Shown here: positions 8,456 through 17,206 of the stretch, in pieces
Layout: every line of letters begins with the position of its first letter
Position numbering within the stretch: the first letter of the stretch is position 1
Assembly: GCF_963378105.1 (NCBI RefSeq)
Contig: NZ_OY726398.1
Coordinates: 4,030,001 to 4,094,000, forward strand
Length of the DNA: 64,000 nt
Source: Mycolicibacter sp. MU0102
Lineage (GTDB): Bacteria; Actinomycetota; Actinomycetes; Mycobacteriales; Mycobacteriaceae
Reading direction: 5' to 3'
The notes under the pieces: generated by a model
What the model was told of the DNA's origin: nothing
The model's input: the letters and a program-made list of their open reading frames with translations, nothing else
Database searches by the model: none
Made by a program: the position numbers and the translations under genes

Positions 8456-9252
8456 GGCACGAACTCCACTTTCGACATCTTGATCTGATCGCCTTCTCGC
8501 TGCAGATCCACAGTGAGGCGCCACCGTCGCGGAGCTTCGTCGGCTCCAGCCGCGTTGGTCACGGTGGACGAGGCGGACACCAGGACAACAGCGGACTCCG
8601 AGGTCATCGACTCCACCGCCGCCGCAGTCGCCGTTGCCTTGGTGGTCACCTTCGCATCCTTGGCGACTCTGCTGAAGTCGTCGGCGGCGCCCAGGAATTC
8701 ATCCCGGAACGGCCCCGTCGAGTTGTCCACGATTCGTTGCACACTGCCTTGCGGATCATTGAAATCGATCGACATCAGGGTGATCACCGCTTGACGCGCC
8801 GCCGCGACGAACTCGGCGCGGTTTCGCTCTTGCGCCCGCACGTTCCGTTGCTCTCGAAGCATCAGTCCACTCGCGGCGAGCAGCGCAACCGCGCACAACA
8901 CGATCGCCGCCGTAGCCAGTTGCCCCCACCGCAAACCAGAAAACCGTTCCCGGGTGCGTGGGCCCTCCGACACAACGGGGTCGAGCGCATCGGCATCGGC
9001 ATCGGCATCGGCATCGGCATCGGCATCGGCATCGGGACACGCTAGGACATCGCAGTCGGAGTCCCCGTCGGCGTTGCGCCCTTGCTCCCGCAGGCGGATG
9101 GCTCGAGCCCGCGCTTGGGCCGCCACCGCCTCGGCCTCGGCGGCCTCAGCCTCTGCCCGCTGCACGAGTTCGCCGACGTCCTCGGGCACGTCAACTGCTG
9201 CGTGCCGCGTAGCAGGCGTCACCTGATCCGACATCTCCTCGGTTTTCGACAT
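8452..9252 (-). CDS. Mce-associated membrane protein with Asp-Ala repeat
   Basis: A 266-residue protein of the Mas family. The cytoplasmic region contains a Glu/Ala-rich helix (VQRAEAEAAEAEAVAAQARA) and a run of eight Asp-Ala pairs encoded by a pure hexanucleotide repeat. One membrane segment (ATAAIVLCAVALLAASGLML) and an extracytoplasmic domain ending IKMSKVEFVP follow. The ATG at 9252 has GGTGGG upstream; a TTG at 9294 and an ATG at 9234 are alternatives. Its stop overlaps the next Mas gene by four bases. In related operons two Mas genes directly follow mceF; here they are about 1.6 kb away from it. Confidence 0.78.
   Translation of the reverse strand: MSKTEEMSDQVTPATRHAAVDVPEDVGELVQRAEAEAAEAEAVAAQARARAIRLREQGRNADGDSDCDVLACPDADADADADADADADALDPVVSEGPRTRERFSGLRWGQLATAAIVLCAVALLAASGLMLREQRNVRAQERNRAEFVAAARQAVITLMSIDFNDPQGSVQRIVDNSTGPFRDEFLGAADDFSRVAKDAKVTTKATATAAAVESMTSESAVVLVSASSTVTNAAGADEAPRRWRLTVDLQREGDQIKMSKVEFVP
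8987..9034. repeat. Hexanucleotide microsatellite, eight perfect copies
   Basis: GCATCG is repeated eight times without interruption on the plus strand. On the coding strand this gives eight Asp-Ala pairs inside the cytoplasmic tail of the Mce-associated protein. The unit is a multiple of three, so slippage would change the length of the acidic run without breaking the frame. Confidence 0.97.
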
Positions 9253-9396
9253 AGCGCCCACCGGTTTCCCTTCATCGCCGGGTCGGACCGACAACGGCCG
9301 ACGTCGGCACCCTAAAGCTGGCCCGCGGCGTTATCGGGGCGGCTTCCCATCCAGTGGGCCGTATCAAAACAGGCACGGACCCCCCGCGACGATCGA

Positions 9397-9798
9397 TCAC
9401 CAATGACGCAACGCGCACAGCGCGCCCTTCGGGCCGTCGGCGGTGGCAACCACAGCCCCGTCCACCTTCAGCTCACATCGAAACCCAGGTTCTCCCGGCA
9501 CACGGCCACTGCTGGCCGTCACCATCGCCCACCTCTGCGGATCCACCAGCGTGGCGTGCAACACCCACGGCGTTCCAGGCCCCACGTCTACCCGCACTTT
9601 GGGGCTGAATTGGTAGGGGTTGTGACTGTAGTCGGCCCACGTCGGCGGATCGGTGTCCCGATAGTAGATGTCTGCGGTCACCGGAGATTCGGCGCTCACG
9701 ATATAGACGACTTCATGCAGAGCAGGCGGATCCGCGTGCGCCGGTACAACGAGGGAGCCCGCGGCGGTGAGCACTGCCGCGAGCGCGGTCCTAGCCAT
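9397..9798 (-). CDS. Secreted protein with MmpS-like C-terminal domain
   Basis: A 133-residue protein. Residues 1-24 form a signal peptide (MARTALAAVLTAAGSLVVPA, cleavage near AHA-DPP). The remainder looks like the small beta-sandwich of MmpS-type accessory proteins: a VVYIVSAESPVTADIYYRD strand pair, a central tryptophan segment, and the closing FRCELKVDGAVVATADG with a cysteine pair (FRCEL and ALCAL). The function is unknown. The start at 9798 overlaps the upstream secreted-protein gene by eight bases, so they are translationally linked. Confidence 0.7.
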   Translation of the reverse strand: MARTALAAVLTAAGSLVVPAHADPPALHEVVYIVSAESPVTADIYYRDTDPPTWADYSHNPYQFSPKVRVDVGPGTPWVLHATLVDPQRWAMVTASSGRVPGEPGFRCELKVDGAVVATADGPKGALCALRHW

Positions 9799-10186
9799 CA
9801 CCGCGACTCCAACGCGGAGCACCGTTTTTCGACTGGCAGCTGAGAAACAGTCCGTCAGGGGCCTGGGCCACCCAGTTCTCGTATCCCGCACAGCTTGAGT
9901 CCAGTTCCTTGACTCCCGCCATCGACGGGGAGCGGAAGTACCGCGGTTCGTAGCGTCGCGGCGACCCGCAGAACACCAGCCTCTCCGGCAGGATCGAAGG
10001 CCCGGCGACGGCAGTCCCGAAGACGTAATGGGCAGTGTCGTGACACGGCTGCCCCAGAACCACACCCGTGGCCAGGCCCGGCACACACGACGGATCGTCA
10101 CAGGAGACCGGGTCCGCCCCCGCCGGGGCCGCGATCGTCAAGGCCGCAGCCAATACCGCCGCAGCCAATACCGCTCTTCGCCGCAT
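9791..10186 (-). CDS. Secreted hypothetical protein
   Basis: A 131-residue protein. The signal peptide MRRRAVLAAAVLAAALTIAA ends near GADP. Mature-chain cysteines are in SCDDPSC, QPCHD, VFCGS, SSCAG and LSCQS; several may form disulfides. I do not recognise the family. The ATG at 10186 was chosen because it directly begins the signal peptide; the frame is open about 36 bases further upstream. A short direct repeat in the DNA (GCAGCCAATACCGC, twice in 10146-10175) lies inside the signal-peptide codons. It forms a two-gene unit with the MmpS-like protein downstream. Confidence 0.65.
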   Translation of the reverse strand: MRRRAVLAAAVLAAALTIAAPAGADPVSCDDPSCVPGLATGVVLGQPCHDTAHYVFGTAVAGPSILPERLVFCGSPRRYEPRYFRSPSMAGVKELDSSCAGYENWVAQAPDGLFLSCQSKNGAPRWSRGDG

Positions 10187-10328
10187 GCTTGGGGACTCTG
10201 TCAGTCGGCTGCGGCTCTGCAACGTTGATGGTCCACTCAGCGGACATCTCGCCTCGCTGCCGACTGGGGGCGGTGTTTACTTCGGACGCTGCAGTCTCCG
10301 TGCCCTAGACCACTCCGAGGAGCATGCC

Positions 10329-10838
10329 ATGCCACGTAGGCCCGCAATCGCGGTCGCCGTCGCTGCGGTGGCACTGGGAACGACGACTTCCGGTGTTGCG
10401 CAAGCCGATCATCCCGACTGGGGCCTCAACGGCACCTACACCGCCACCTCCAACGGCGAGTGGGCGCGAAAGAACGAGATCTTCTACGACCAGGCCAGCC
10501 GCCGCAGCGTCTGGACGATCAACACCATCTGCAGCTACCCCGGCGAGTGCGCCGGAACGGTGCGCAGCGACGAGAACTGGACCGCACCGATCTACCAGAA
10601 GAGCTCGGTCTGGTACGTCAAACGCCCCATCGACAACTGGGTCCCCTGCCCGGACGGCAGCGCCGCGCCGGGGCTGCAGACCTTTCGGTTCAAGGCGATG
10701 ACCCCCGAAGGCGCGAATGCGGACCCGACATCGACGACACTGGTCGGCGAAGACACCACCACCGGACCCAGTGGCGCCTGCGGGGCGAGCAAGCCGGTCT
10801 ACATCAATATGCCCTTCAAGCTCAGCAAGATCGGTTGA
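10329..10838 (+). CDS. Secreted protein of a mycobacterial Cys/Trp-rich family
   Basis: A 169-residue protein. The signal peptide (MPRRPAIAVAVAAVALGTTT, cleavage near AQA-DHP) precedes a domain with the pattern L-x-G-x-Y...W-x-I...C...NG-x-W...CPDGS...F. The same pattern occurs in the secreted protein at 27148-27687, so I place them in one family. GAGGAG at 10317-10322 supports the ATG at 10329. It lies on the opposite strand to the mce operon, between mceF and the two Mas genes, and converges on mceF. Function unknown. Confidence 0.68.
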   Translation: MPRRPAIAVAVAAVALGTTTSGVAQADHPDWGLNGTYTATSNGEWARKNEIFYDQASRRSVWTINTICSYPGECAGTVRSDENWTAPIYQKSSVWYVKRPIDNWVPCPDGSAAPGLQTFRFKAMTPEGANADPTSTTLVGEDTTTGPSGACGASKPVYINMPFKLSKIG

Positions 10839-10886
10839 TCCCACAGATCTGCTGAGCCGCTGCGTCGCTCGCATCCGGGCAACGCC

Positions 10887-12425
10887 TCACTTCGGCAGCA
10901 TGTCCTGCCAGTGCTGCGCGGCCGGGCGCACCAGATCGGACTGGGTATACACCTTGCCGTCTGGCGCCGCATACTGTCCGGTCCGCGGGTTGTAGGTGGC
11001 GAACGCTACCGCAGGCCCGGTTGTGCCAGCCCCGTAGCCACTCGGCGCGACGGGAGCGGAGCCTTTGGCGGGTGCCGGTTGCGCCGCCGGCGCCGGCCCG
11101 GCCTCCGCACCGCCGGGCGAAGGTCCTTCGGCGGGGCCGAATATCTGGTCCCCGAAGGTGATCCGGTCATCCGGGGGAATACCCTGGGCGATCAAGGCGG
11201 GGTCGATCGGGTACGGGCCTGTGACATGCTGGCGCATCGCCAGCGGCTCGAAAGGCTGGTCGCTCTCGCAGATCTCGACGGTCGGAGCCCGTTTCCCGGG
11301 CTGGGCCATGCATGGGAAGTTCCGTGCACCGCGCACCCCGATGGCCGAGTCCTGCGGAAGTTTGCAGTACAGCCCGTCCGGCGTATCGACGTCGGACAGG
11401 TCCGCGGGCGAACGCCACGACGATGGCGGCAGGAAACCCACCGTGCATGCGGGCGGGTCGCCGAGCGTAAGGCTGAACTCCGAAATCGCCATGCCTGTCG
11501 GGTTGTTCAGCGACGAACCGTAGGACTGGGTGGCGGCCAGATAAGGCGGCAGCAACACGAGCAGCTGCTCCATCGATCGATGGTAGACGAGTCCGATCTG
11601 GCCGATGGTGGTCAGATTTGCCAGCAACACCGGCAGTGTCGGTTTGATCTGGGTGAGCAGACGCGAGGCTTCGTCAGCAGCCCCCGATCCGGTGCGAAGA
11701 ATGGTCTGCACCTGCGCATCACGAGTTGCCACCTGTTCGGTGATCCCGGCGAGGCTGCGCGACCAGGTCCGGATCGCGTCCGCACTCTCGGCTTGGCCGT
11801 CCAGCAACTGCTCGCTGTCGTCGATCAGCGTCCGGGTGCTGTCGGCGACTCCGTCGAGCCGAGAAGCCAGATCACTCGACGACTCGAACAGCGCGCCGAG
11901 ATCATTCCCGGTTCCGTTGAGCGCCTTGAAGGATTCGTCGAGCACGACGCTGAGCTTGCCGGAGGGAATGCTGCTCACCAACTCGCTCATCTGGTCGAGC
12001 ATGGGGCCGACAGGTTTTGGCAGCGACACGTCGTCGGCACTGATGGTGGAGCCGCTCATGAGATACGGCCCGGTATCGGTGCGCGGTTGCAGATCCACGT
12101 ACTGCTCTCCCACCGCGGACACGCTGCGCACGTTAGCCTGCAGGTCTGCGGGGATCCGCGGCGAAGCCTTCAACGACATCGACACTTCGGCGCCAGCACG
12201 GGTGGGTCGGATGTCGGTGACCTTGCCGACCTCCACACCGCGATAGGTCACGTTGGAGAACTTGTAGAGACCTCCGGTGGCGGGCATCTGCAGCTTCACC
12301 GAGATTCGCCCGATACCGAGCAGAACTGGAGCCTGCATGTAGACGAAGACCATCGAGCCGACACCGATGACGGAAGCGATCGCAAAGATGATCAATTGGT
12401 TACGGACGAAACGGGTGAGCATCAA
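10887..12425 (-). CDS. Mce family protein MceF (operon of uncertain class)
   Basis: A 512-residue substrate-binding subunit of an Mce lipid importer. One N-terminal membrane helix (IFAIASVIGVGSMVFVYMQA) is followed by the MlaD/Mce domain (about residues 35-130, with YRGVEVGKVTDIRP), a long helical region, a cysteine-containing domain with NPTGMAISEFSLTLGDPPAC and RGARNFPCMAQPGKRAPTVE, and a Pro/Ala-rich tail. Mce proteins form periplasmic hexamers that channel lipids from the outer envelope to the YrbE permease. The ATG overlaps the mceE stop (ATGA). It is the last mce gene of the operon. Confidence 0.9.
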   Translation of the reverse strand: MMLTRFVRNQLIIFAIASVIGVGSMVFVYMQAPVLLGIGRISVKLQMPATGGLYKFSNVTYRGVEVGKVTDIRPTRAGAEVSMSLKASPRIPADLQANVRSVSAVGEQYVDLQPRTDTGPYLMSGSTISADDVSLPKPVGPMLDQMSELVSSIPSGKLSVVLDESFKALNGTGNDLGALFESSSDLASRLDGVADSTRTLIDDSEQLLDGQAESADAIRTWSRSLAGITEQVATRDAQVQTILRTGSGAADEASRLLTQIKPTLPVLLANLTTIGQIGLVYHRSMEQLLVLLPPYLAATQSYGSSLNNPTGMAISEFSLTLGDPPACTVGFLPPSSWRSPADLSDVDTPDGLYCKLPQDSAIGVRGARNFPCMAQPGKRAPTVEICESDQPFEPLAMRQHVTGPYPIDPALIAQGIPPDDRITFGDQIFGPAEGPSPGGAEAGPAPAAQPAPAKGSAPVAPSGYGAGTTGPAVAFATYNPRTGQYAAPDGKVYTQSDLVRPAAQHWQDMLPK

Positions 12426-13630
12426 CTGCCGCCTTGCGCCGGTGGTGACGGGGGTTGGCCGTCGGGTGGACCTATATCAGTTGCAGTCAGCGGAGGCAGG
12501 GTCGCCACCTCGGTGGGGGGCGGACCCAGCGGGGCCTTCAGCGGATCCCGCGTGTAGGTGGAGTACCAGGGGTCGCCGGGTGCGGGCACGAATGAAGCGC
12601 CCGGCTCGCCCCACCTGGTCCCGAGCAGTATTCCGCTCTTCAGGCGCGGAATGGTGAAGTCGAACACGATGAATTGGTTCATGTAATCGCCGCGGATGCC
12701 GCGGTCGATGAACTCCTGCGTGTACGGGTAGGTAGGCAGGTAGGAAAGCGCGGTGGTCAGATCCGGTCCTACGTCTGCGAGCGCGCGCACAGTCGGCTCA
12801 AGATTCTCCAGGTTGCGGACGATATCGGCCTGTGAGTCAGCGATGAGTCGATTCGCCGTCGCGCTCAGGTCACCCAGCTTGTTCAGGGCGGTGACCAGTT
12901 GCGGCCGTTGCCTGTTCAGAACGTCAAGGGCCGCAGGAATTCGATCCAGGGCAGCGGTCAGCACGTCTCGCTGACCCGCGAACGTCTCGGCCATCCGGTT
13001 CAGCGAGGTGATCGTCGCAACGATGTTGTCACGCTGGTCGTCCAGCAGTGTCACCACGGTGTTCATTCGGGTGAGCAGATCGCGGATCTGAACTTGGCGT
13101 CCGTCGAGAGCCGCGTTGAAGTTGTGGACGATGTCGCCGATCCGGGTGAGGCCGCCACCGTTGACCACCACCGACAGGGACGAGAGTGTCTGCTCCGTCG
13201 AGGGGTATGTCGAGGACTTGGACAGCGCAATGGTCGCACCCGGCCGCAACCTCCCAGTGGGCGCCTCGCCCAGGGGCGGATCCAAGGCTAGGTGCATCGA
13301 GCCCAGCAGGCTGGTCTGGCCCACGGCGGCCACCGCGTTGGCAGGAATTACTACGTCGGGCCGGACCGAGATCTCGACGTCGGCGCGCCAGTTGTCGACG
13401 GTCATCTTGCGAATCGCTCCGACAACCACGTCACTGACCATGACGGGCGAATTCGATTCCAAGGTACCGATATTGGCGATCTGGACACGGTAAGTCACCG
13501 CGTCAACACCGGTTCCCACCGTACCGGGCAGCGGTAACGAGTTGAGCCCGTCGAAAGAACACCCCGAGCTGAGCAGAGCTGCGCAACCCACCACAGCGGC
13601 CATTCGCCGGATCGACTTCTCCCTCGTCAC
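12422..13630 (-). CDS. Mce family lipoprotein MceE (operon of uncertain class)
   Basis: A 402-residue subunit. The N-terminus MTREKSIRRMAAVVGCAALL leads to SSGC, a lipobox-like site expected to be lipidated on the Cys, followed by FDGLNSLPLPGT, the usual start of MceE proteins. The Mce domain spans about residues 45-125. The GTG at 13630 overlaps the mceD stop (GTGA), which fixes the start despite an open frame further upstream. The residue three before the Cys is Ser rather than the preferred Leu, so lipidation is likely but not certain. Confidence 0.88.
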   Translation of the reverse strand: MTREKSIRRMAAVVGCAALLSSGCSFDGLNSLPLPGTVGTGVDAVTYRVQIANIGTLESNSPVMVSDVVVGAIRKMTVDNWRADVEISVRPDVVIPANAVAAVGQTSLLGSMHLALDPPLGEAPTGRLRPGATIALSKSSTYPSTEQTLSSLSVVVNGGGLTRIGDIVHNFNAALDGRQVQIRDLLTRMNTVVTLLDDQRDNIVATITSLNRMAETFAGQRDVLTAALDRIPAALDVLNRQRPQLVTALNKLGDLSATANRLIADSQADIVRNLENLEPTVRALADVGPDLTTALSYLPTYPYTQEFIDRGIRGDYMNQFIVFDFTIPRLKSGILLGTRWGEPGASFVPAPGDPWYSTYTRDPLKAPLGPPPTEVATLPPLTATDIGPPDGQPPSPPAQGGS

Positions 13631-15096
13631 GGCGCGCCTCCCGGGCCCGATAGGCCGGCCCCGCCGGGCAGCAACAGCTCGGTCAGATCCGATGCGGCCG
13701 GCACCGGTGGCGGCGGTGCCGGCACCCCGGGGGGAACGGGAGCACCGGGGTACAGAGCCGGGTGCCGATGCGCGGGCAATCCTTCTGGCGCATACATCCC
13801 GGCACGCTGCGAGGGGTCGGTCCACCCGGGTGGAGGCGGCACGTCGCCGGCCCCGGTGTAGGCCGAGACCGCCGGCGGTATCTCCTGCGAACCCGGACCG
13901 GTCCCCCCTCCCCCGGGCGCCAGTGCGGGATCGGAATAGATCACGTTCTTCGGCGACGGCCCCAGATAGGCGTTGAACGGCAGGGGAAGATAGTTGAAGT
14001 TCATCAGGCGCAGCGCGGGTCCCAAGTACTGGGCGCAGGCCTTGCCCGAGGCTTCGGCGGTGGCATTCTCCACCGCTGCGATCGCCGAGCAGATGGTCGC
14101 GACGGGGTTCGCGAAGTTATTCATCGCGAACGATCCTCGGGGGCCGCCGGTGTCCGGATTGTAGATGTTATAGCCGTTGACCAGGGCGTTCGGCGCCGCG
14201 TGCAGGACGTTCTTGACCACCATGCCGTTGTCGGAGAGCACCTGAGTCACATTCGCCAAACGCTGGATCTGTTCAGCGGTCTGCTCACGGGAGCCGGCGA
14301 TGAATCGCTGAATCTTGCCGACGACGCCCGCCAGCTCGTTGATGGCCGAGTCGAGGTCGGAGCGGCTGCCGTCGACAACGCTGGTAACATCGGCGAGACG
14401 GCCCTGAAACTCCACGATCTGGGTGTTGCTGTCGCGCAGCGCAGTCACGAATGTCTGGAGATTCTGGATAACTGCGACGATGTCGCCGCTGCCCTTTCCG
14501 AGAACCCGGCCGACATCCGCCAATTGGGTGATGGTCTCCCGCAGCTTCTCGCCGTTTCCCGCCATGGCGTCGGCGGTGGTATCGATGAAGCGCCCCAGCG
14601 AGGTGTTCGATACCCCGCTCGACGGTCCCAGGTCGGAGGCAAGACGAGTGAGCTGCTCTTTGATCTCGTCCCATTCGACCGGAACCGCAGTTCGATCCTC
14701 GCCGATCTCGGCCCGGTCGCCCATGGTGGCCCCACTGGCCTGCGGGCTCGATTCGTAGGCGGGCGTCAGTTGCACGTAGCGAGCCGACACCAGGTTGGGC
14801 GCCACGATGATGGCTTTCGCATCTGCGGGAATGGGCACGCCGCGATCCACCTTGAGCACGATCCTGGCGCGGGTGCCCAACGGCTCGATGGATTCGATGG
14901 TCCCCACCCGCACGCCGACCACCCGGACTTCGTCACCGGGATAGATGGCTGTTGCCGATCTGAAGTAGGCGACGATCGTCTTGGGGCCCCAAAGCTGCTG
15001 ATAGCCCACGACCACAACCGCGGTGGCTATCAGCAGCGCAACACCGATGACCAGGAGCTTCTTGCCCCGATGGCCGGGATTCATGCCGTGCTTCAT
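13627..15096 (-). CDS. Mce family protein MceD (operon of uncertain class)
   Basis: A 489-residue subunit. Basic N-terminus and membrane helix (LLVIGVALLIATAVVVVGY), Mce domain at about 35-115 (AIYPGDEVRVVGVRVGTIES), extended helical region, then a Pro/Gly-rich tail of roughly 100 residues ending LSGPGGAP. The tail is typical of MceD and MceF subunits. Start and stop both overlap neighbouring genes by four bases, consistent with a single polycistronic message. Confidence 0.9.
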   Translation of the reverse strand: MKHGMNPGHRGKKLLVIGVALLIATAVVVVGYQQLWGPKTIVAYFRSATAIYPGDEVRVVGVRVGTIESIEPLGTRARIVLKVDRGVPIPADAKAIIVAPNLVSARYVQLTPAYESSPQASGATMGDRAEIGEDRTAVPVEWDEIKEQLTRLASDLGPSSGVSNTSLGRFIDTTADAMAGNGEKLRETITQLADVGRVLGKGSGDIVAVIQNLQTFVTALRDSNTQIVEFQGRLADVTSVVDGSRSDLDSAINELAGVVGKIQRFIAGSREQTAEQIQRLANVTQVLSDNGMVVKNVLHAAPNALVNGYNIYNPDTGGPRGSFAMNNFANPVATICSAIAAVENATAEASGKACAQYLGPALRLMNFNYLPLPFNAYLGPSPKNVIYSDPALAPGGGGTGPGSQEIPPAVSAYTGAGDVPPPPGWTDPSQRAGMYAPEGLPAHRHPALYPGAPVPPGVPAPPPPVPAASDLTELLLPGGAGLSGPGGAP

Positions 15097-16175
15097 CGCG
15101 ACCCTCCTGGAATTCCGTTGTAGGGGAAGGGGAACTCGGCACGCGGTCCCGCGTTGTCGCGGGGTTGTCCGGCATTGACACCGCGGCGGAATCCGAGTGC
15201 GTAGTCGAGGAACGGTTGGATCGCCGGGCCGGGCAGCAGGTTGGATGCAAACCCGTAGTAGTAGAACCCGTTGTTGACGGCCTCACCTTGAGTCAGCTGG
15301 TACTTCGCCAAGCCCTTGAGCGACTTCTCTAGATTGTCGCGGTTGCGTTCGAGCATCTTTGCGACGCTGTTTAGCTGCGCGAGCGTAGGCGCCAGTTCTT
15401 GTTCGTTGTCGTCGACGAGCCCGGAAAGCTGTTGTGCCACTGCGGAGGTGTTGGCAAGGAGATCGACGATCGCGTGGCGCCGGTCCTGAAGCACACCGAG
15501 CAGGTCATCGGCGTTGAGGATCAGCTGATTCACCTGCGCACTGCGTTCGGACAGGACCCCGGTGACCTTGGCGGCAGACGCCAGCAGGTTGCTCAACGAT
15601 TCGTTGCGATTGTTCAGCGACCTGGACAATCGACTCACCCCATCGAAGGTGGGCGCCAGTTGCGGCGCCAGCCGTTCGATGGTGGTCGACAACGTGTCCA
15701 GGGATTGGTTGATGGTCGCGGTGTCGGTCGCGGCCGTGTTCGACGTGAATTCCCCGAGCGCGTCTGTCAGCGAGTACGGCGAGGATGTTCGAGCCAACGG
15801 GATGACGCCGCGGGCACCGATACTGCCGCTACCTCGCGGTTCGATGACCAGAACCCGTTCACCGAGCAGAGTTCCGATTCCGATGTGCGCTGTGGTGTCC
15901 TTGCCCAGCCGTACCTTGCTGTCGGCGGCGAAGCTCACCAACGCCTTCCCGTGATCGAGTGCGACGCCGGACACCGTGCCGACGGTGACACCCGACACTT
16001 TGACGTTGTTACCGGCGGACAGTCCACCCGCTTCGGCGAACAGCGCCTGGTATCTGATAGAGGTCGCCATCGCCAAGATCTGCTTGGGTTGCAACCCGAC
16101 CATGATGATCAGCGCGATCAGCACCAGACCGACCAACCCCAAACGGAAAAGCGATGATTCGCGGTACTTCAGCAT
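15093..16175 (-). CDS. Mce family protein MceC (operon of uncertain class)
   Basis: A 360-residue subunit with a membrane anchor (LFRLGLVGLVLIALIIMVGL), an Mce domain at about 35-115 (GGLSAGNNVKVSGVTVGTVS) and a helical C-terminal region. The ATG at 16175 shares one base with the mceB stop (TGATG), and its end overlaps mceD. It is one of six different Mce chains expected to assemble into the hexameric conduit. Confidence 0.9.
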   Translation of the reverse strand: MLKYRESSLFRLGLVGLVLIALIIMVGLQPKQILAMATSIRYQALFAEAGGLSAGNNVKVSGVTVGTVSGVALDHGKALVSFAADSKVRLGKDTTAHIGIGTLLGERVLVIEPRGSGSIGARGVIPLARTSSPYSLTDALGEFTSNTAATDTATINQSLDTLSTTIERLAPQLAPTFDGVSRLSRSLNNRNESLSNLLASAAKVTGVLSERSAQVNQLILNADDLLGVLQDRRHAIVDLLANTSAVAQQLSGLVDDNEQELAPTLAQLNSVAKMLERNRDNLEKSLKGLAKYQLTQGEAVNNGFYYYGFASNLLPGPAIQPFLDYALGFRRGVNAGQPRDNAGPRAEFPFPYNGIPGGSR

Positions 16176-17206
16176 CAGGGTTCACCACACCTTCCGGTGT
16201 TCTGGATAACCCACGGGAAGTGAGCCGTGCGACCCTGCAGATCGGTTACCCGAAGGGAGACACCGCAGATGTAGAGGTTCAGCCAGCTACCGTACGAGCC
16301 GAGGCGTACCAGTTTGCGGTAGTTCTGCGGTGTCTTCTGCAGCAGCAGGTCGAGTCTTGCCAGATCGGTTTCGTTCGCCACCAACGGGGCCAGCCGGGTC
16401 AGCTGATCCACCGTCGCCGACAGCGGCGGGCGTGCCTGAGTCAGTAGTCCCGCCAAGGAGGCGGTCCCGTTGTCGAGCGCGGTGATCGCCTTGCCGATCG
16501 GATCGCGTTCTGCCGCAAGGCCGGTCACCAAGCGCTCCAGACCGTCGACCGCGCCGGAGAACTTCTTACCGTCCTTGGCCAGCACCCCCAACGTTTCATT
16601 GAGGTTTTCGATGAGCTGCTCCACGGTGTGTCCGTTGTCGGCCAGCGCGTTGGTGAACGACGACGTTCTGGTGAACAGCGACTCCAGGTCACCGCCCTGC
16701 CCCTGAAGAACCTGGATCAACGAGCTGGTCAGCGCATTGACATCGTCCGGGTTGAGGCCCTGGACGACCGGTTTGAGGCCTCCGAGCAGCAGGTCGAGAT
16801 TGAGCGCCGGCTCGGTTTGGTCGACTCCGAAACGTGATCCCGGCGGCCGGATTCTCGTCGATCCGGGGTCGTCGATGAGCTCCAGGTAGCGGTCACCGAC
16901 CAGATTCAGGTAGCGCACCGCGACTTTAGTGCTCTCGGTCAGCCTGACATTGTTGTCGGCGTCGAAGGCCACCACCACGGTGTTGTCGGGCTGCAACGCG
17001 ATCTTGCGCACGGTGCCGACTCGAATGCCGGCGACACGGACGGAGTTTCCCGTCTTGAGGCTCGAAACATCTTGGAAAACGGCCGAGTACGGACTGGTGG
17101 AACCCGACCGGTATTGGCTGAAGATCGCGAACAGCACCGCGGTGAGCATCACCATCGTCAGACCGAACGCACCGAACTTGGCGGCGGTCTTTCGCAGGCC
17201 GCTCAT
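16175..17206 (-). CDS. Mce family protein MceB (operon of uncertain class)
   Basis: A 343-residue subunit. N-terminal membrane helix (FGAFGLTMVMLTAVLFAIF), Mce domain at about 40-120 (SSLKTGNSVRVAGIRVGTVR), helical region with a leucine-rich repeat-like stretch, and a short C-terminal cysteine segment (YICGVSLRVTD). It overlaps mceA by four bases (ATGA) and mceC by one. Structure and length match the MceB position. Confidence 0.9.
   Translation of the reverse strand: MSGLRKTAAKFGAFGLTMVMLTAVLFAIFSQYRSGSTSPYSAVFQDVSSLKTGNSVRVAGIRVGTVRKIALQPDNTVVVAFDADNNVRLTESTKVAVRYLNLVGDRYLELIDDPGSTRIRPPGSRFGVDQTEPALNLDLLLGGLKPVVQGLNPDDVNALTSSLIQVLQGQGGDLESLFTRTSSFTNALADNGHTVEQLIENLNETLGVLAKDGKKFSGAVDGLERLVTGLAAERDPIGKAITALDNGTASLAGLLTQARPPLSATVDQLTRLAPLVANETDLARLDLLLQKTPQNYRKLVRLGSYGSWLNLYICGVSLRVTDLQGRTAHFPWVIQNTGRCGEP

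Noticed and set aside
8987..9034. CRISPR-like short repeat array
   Set aside because: Units are six bases with no spacers and sit inside a coding region.
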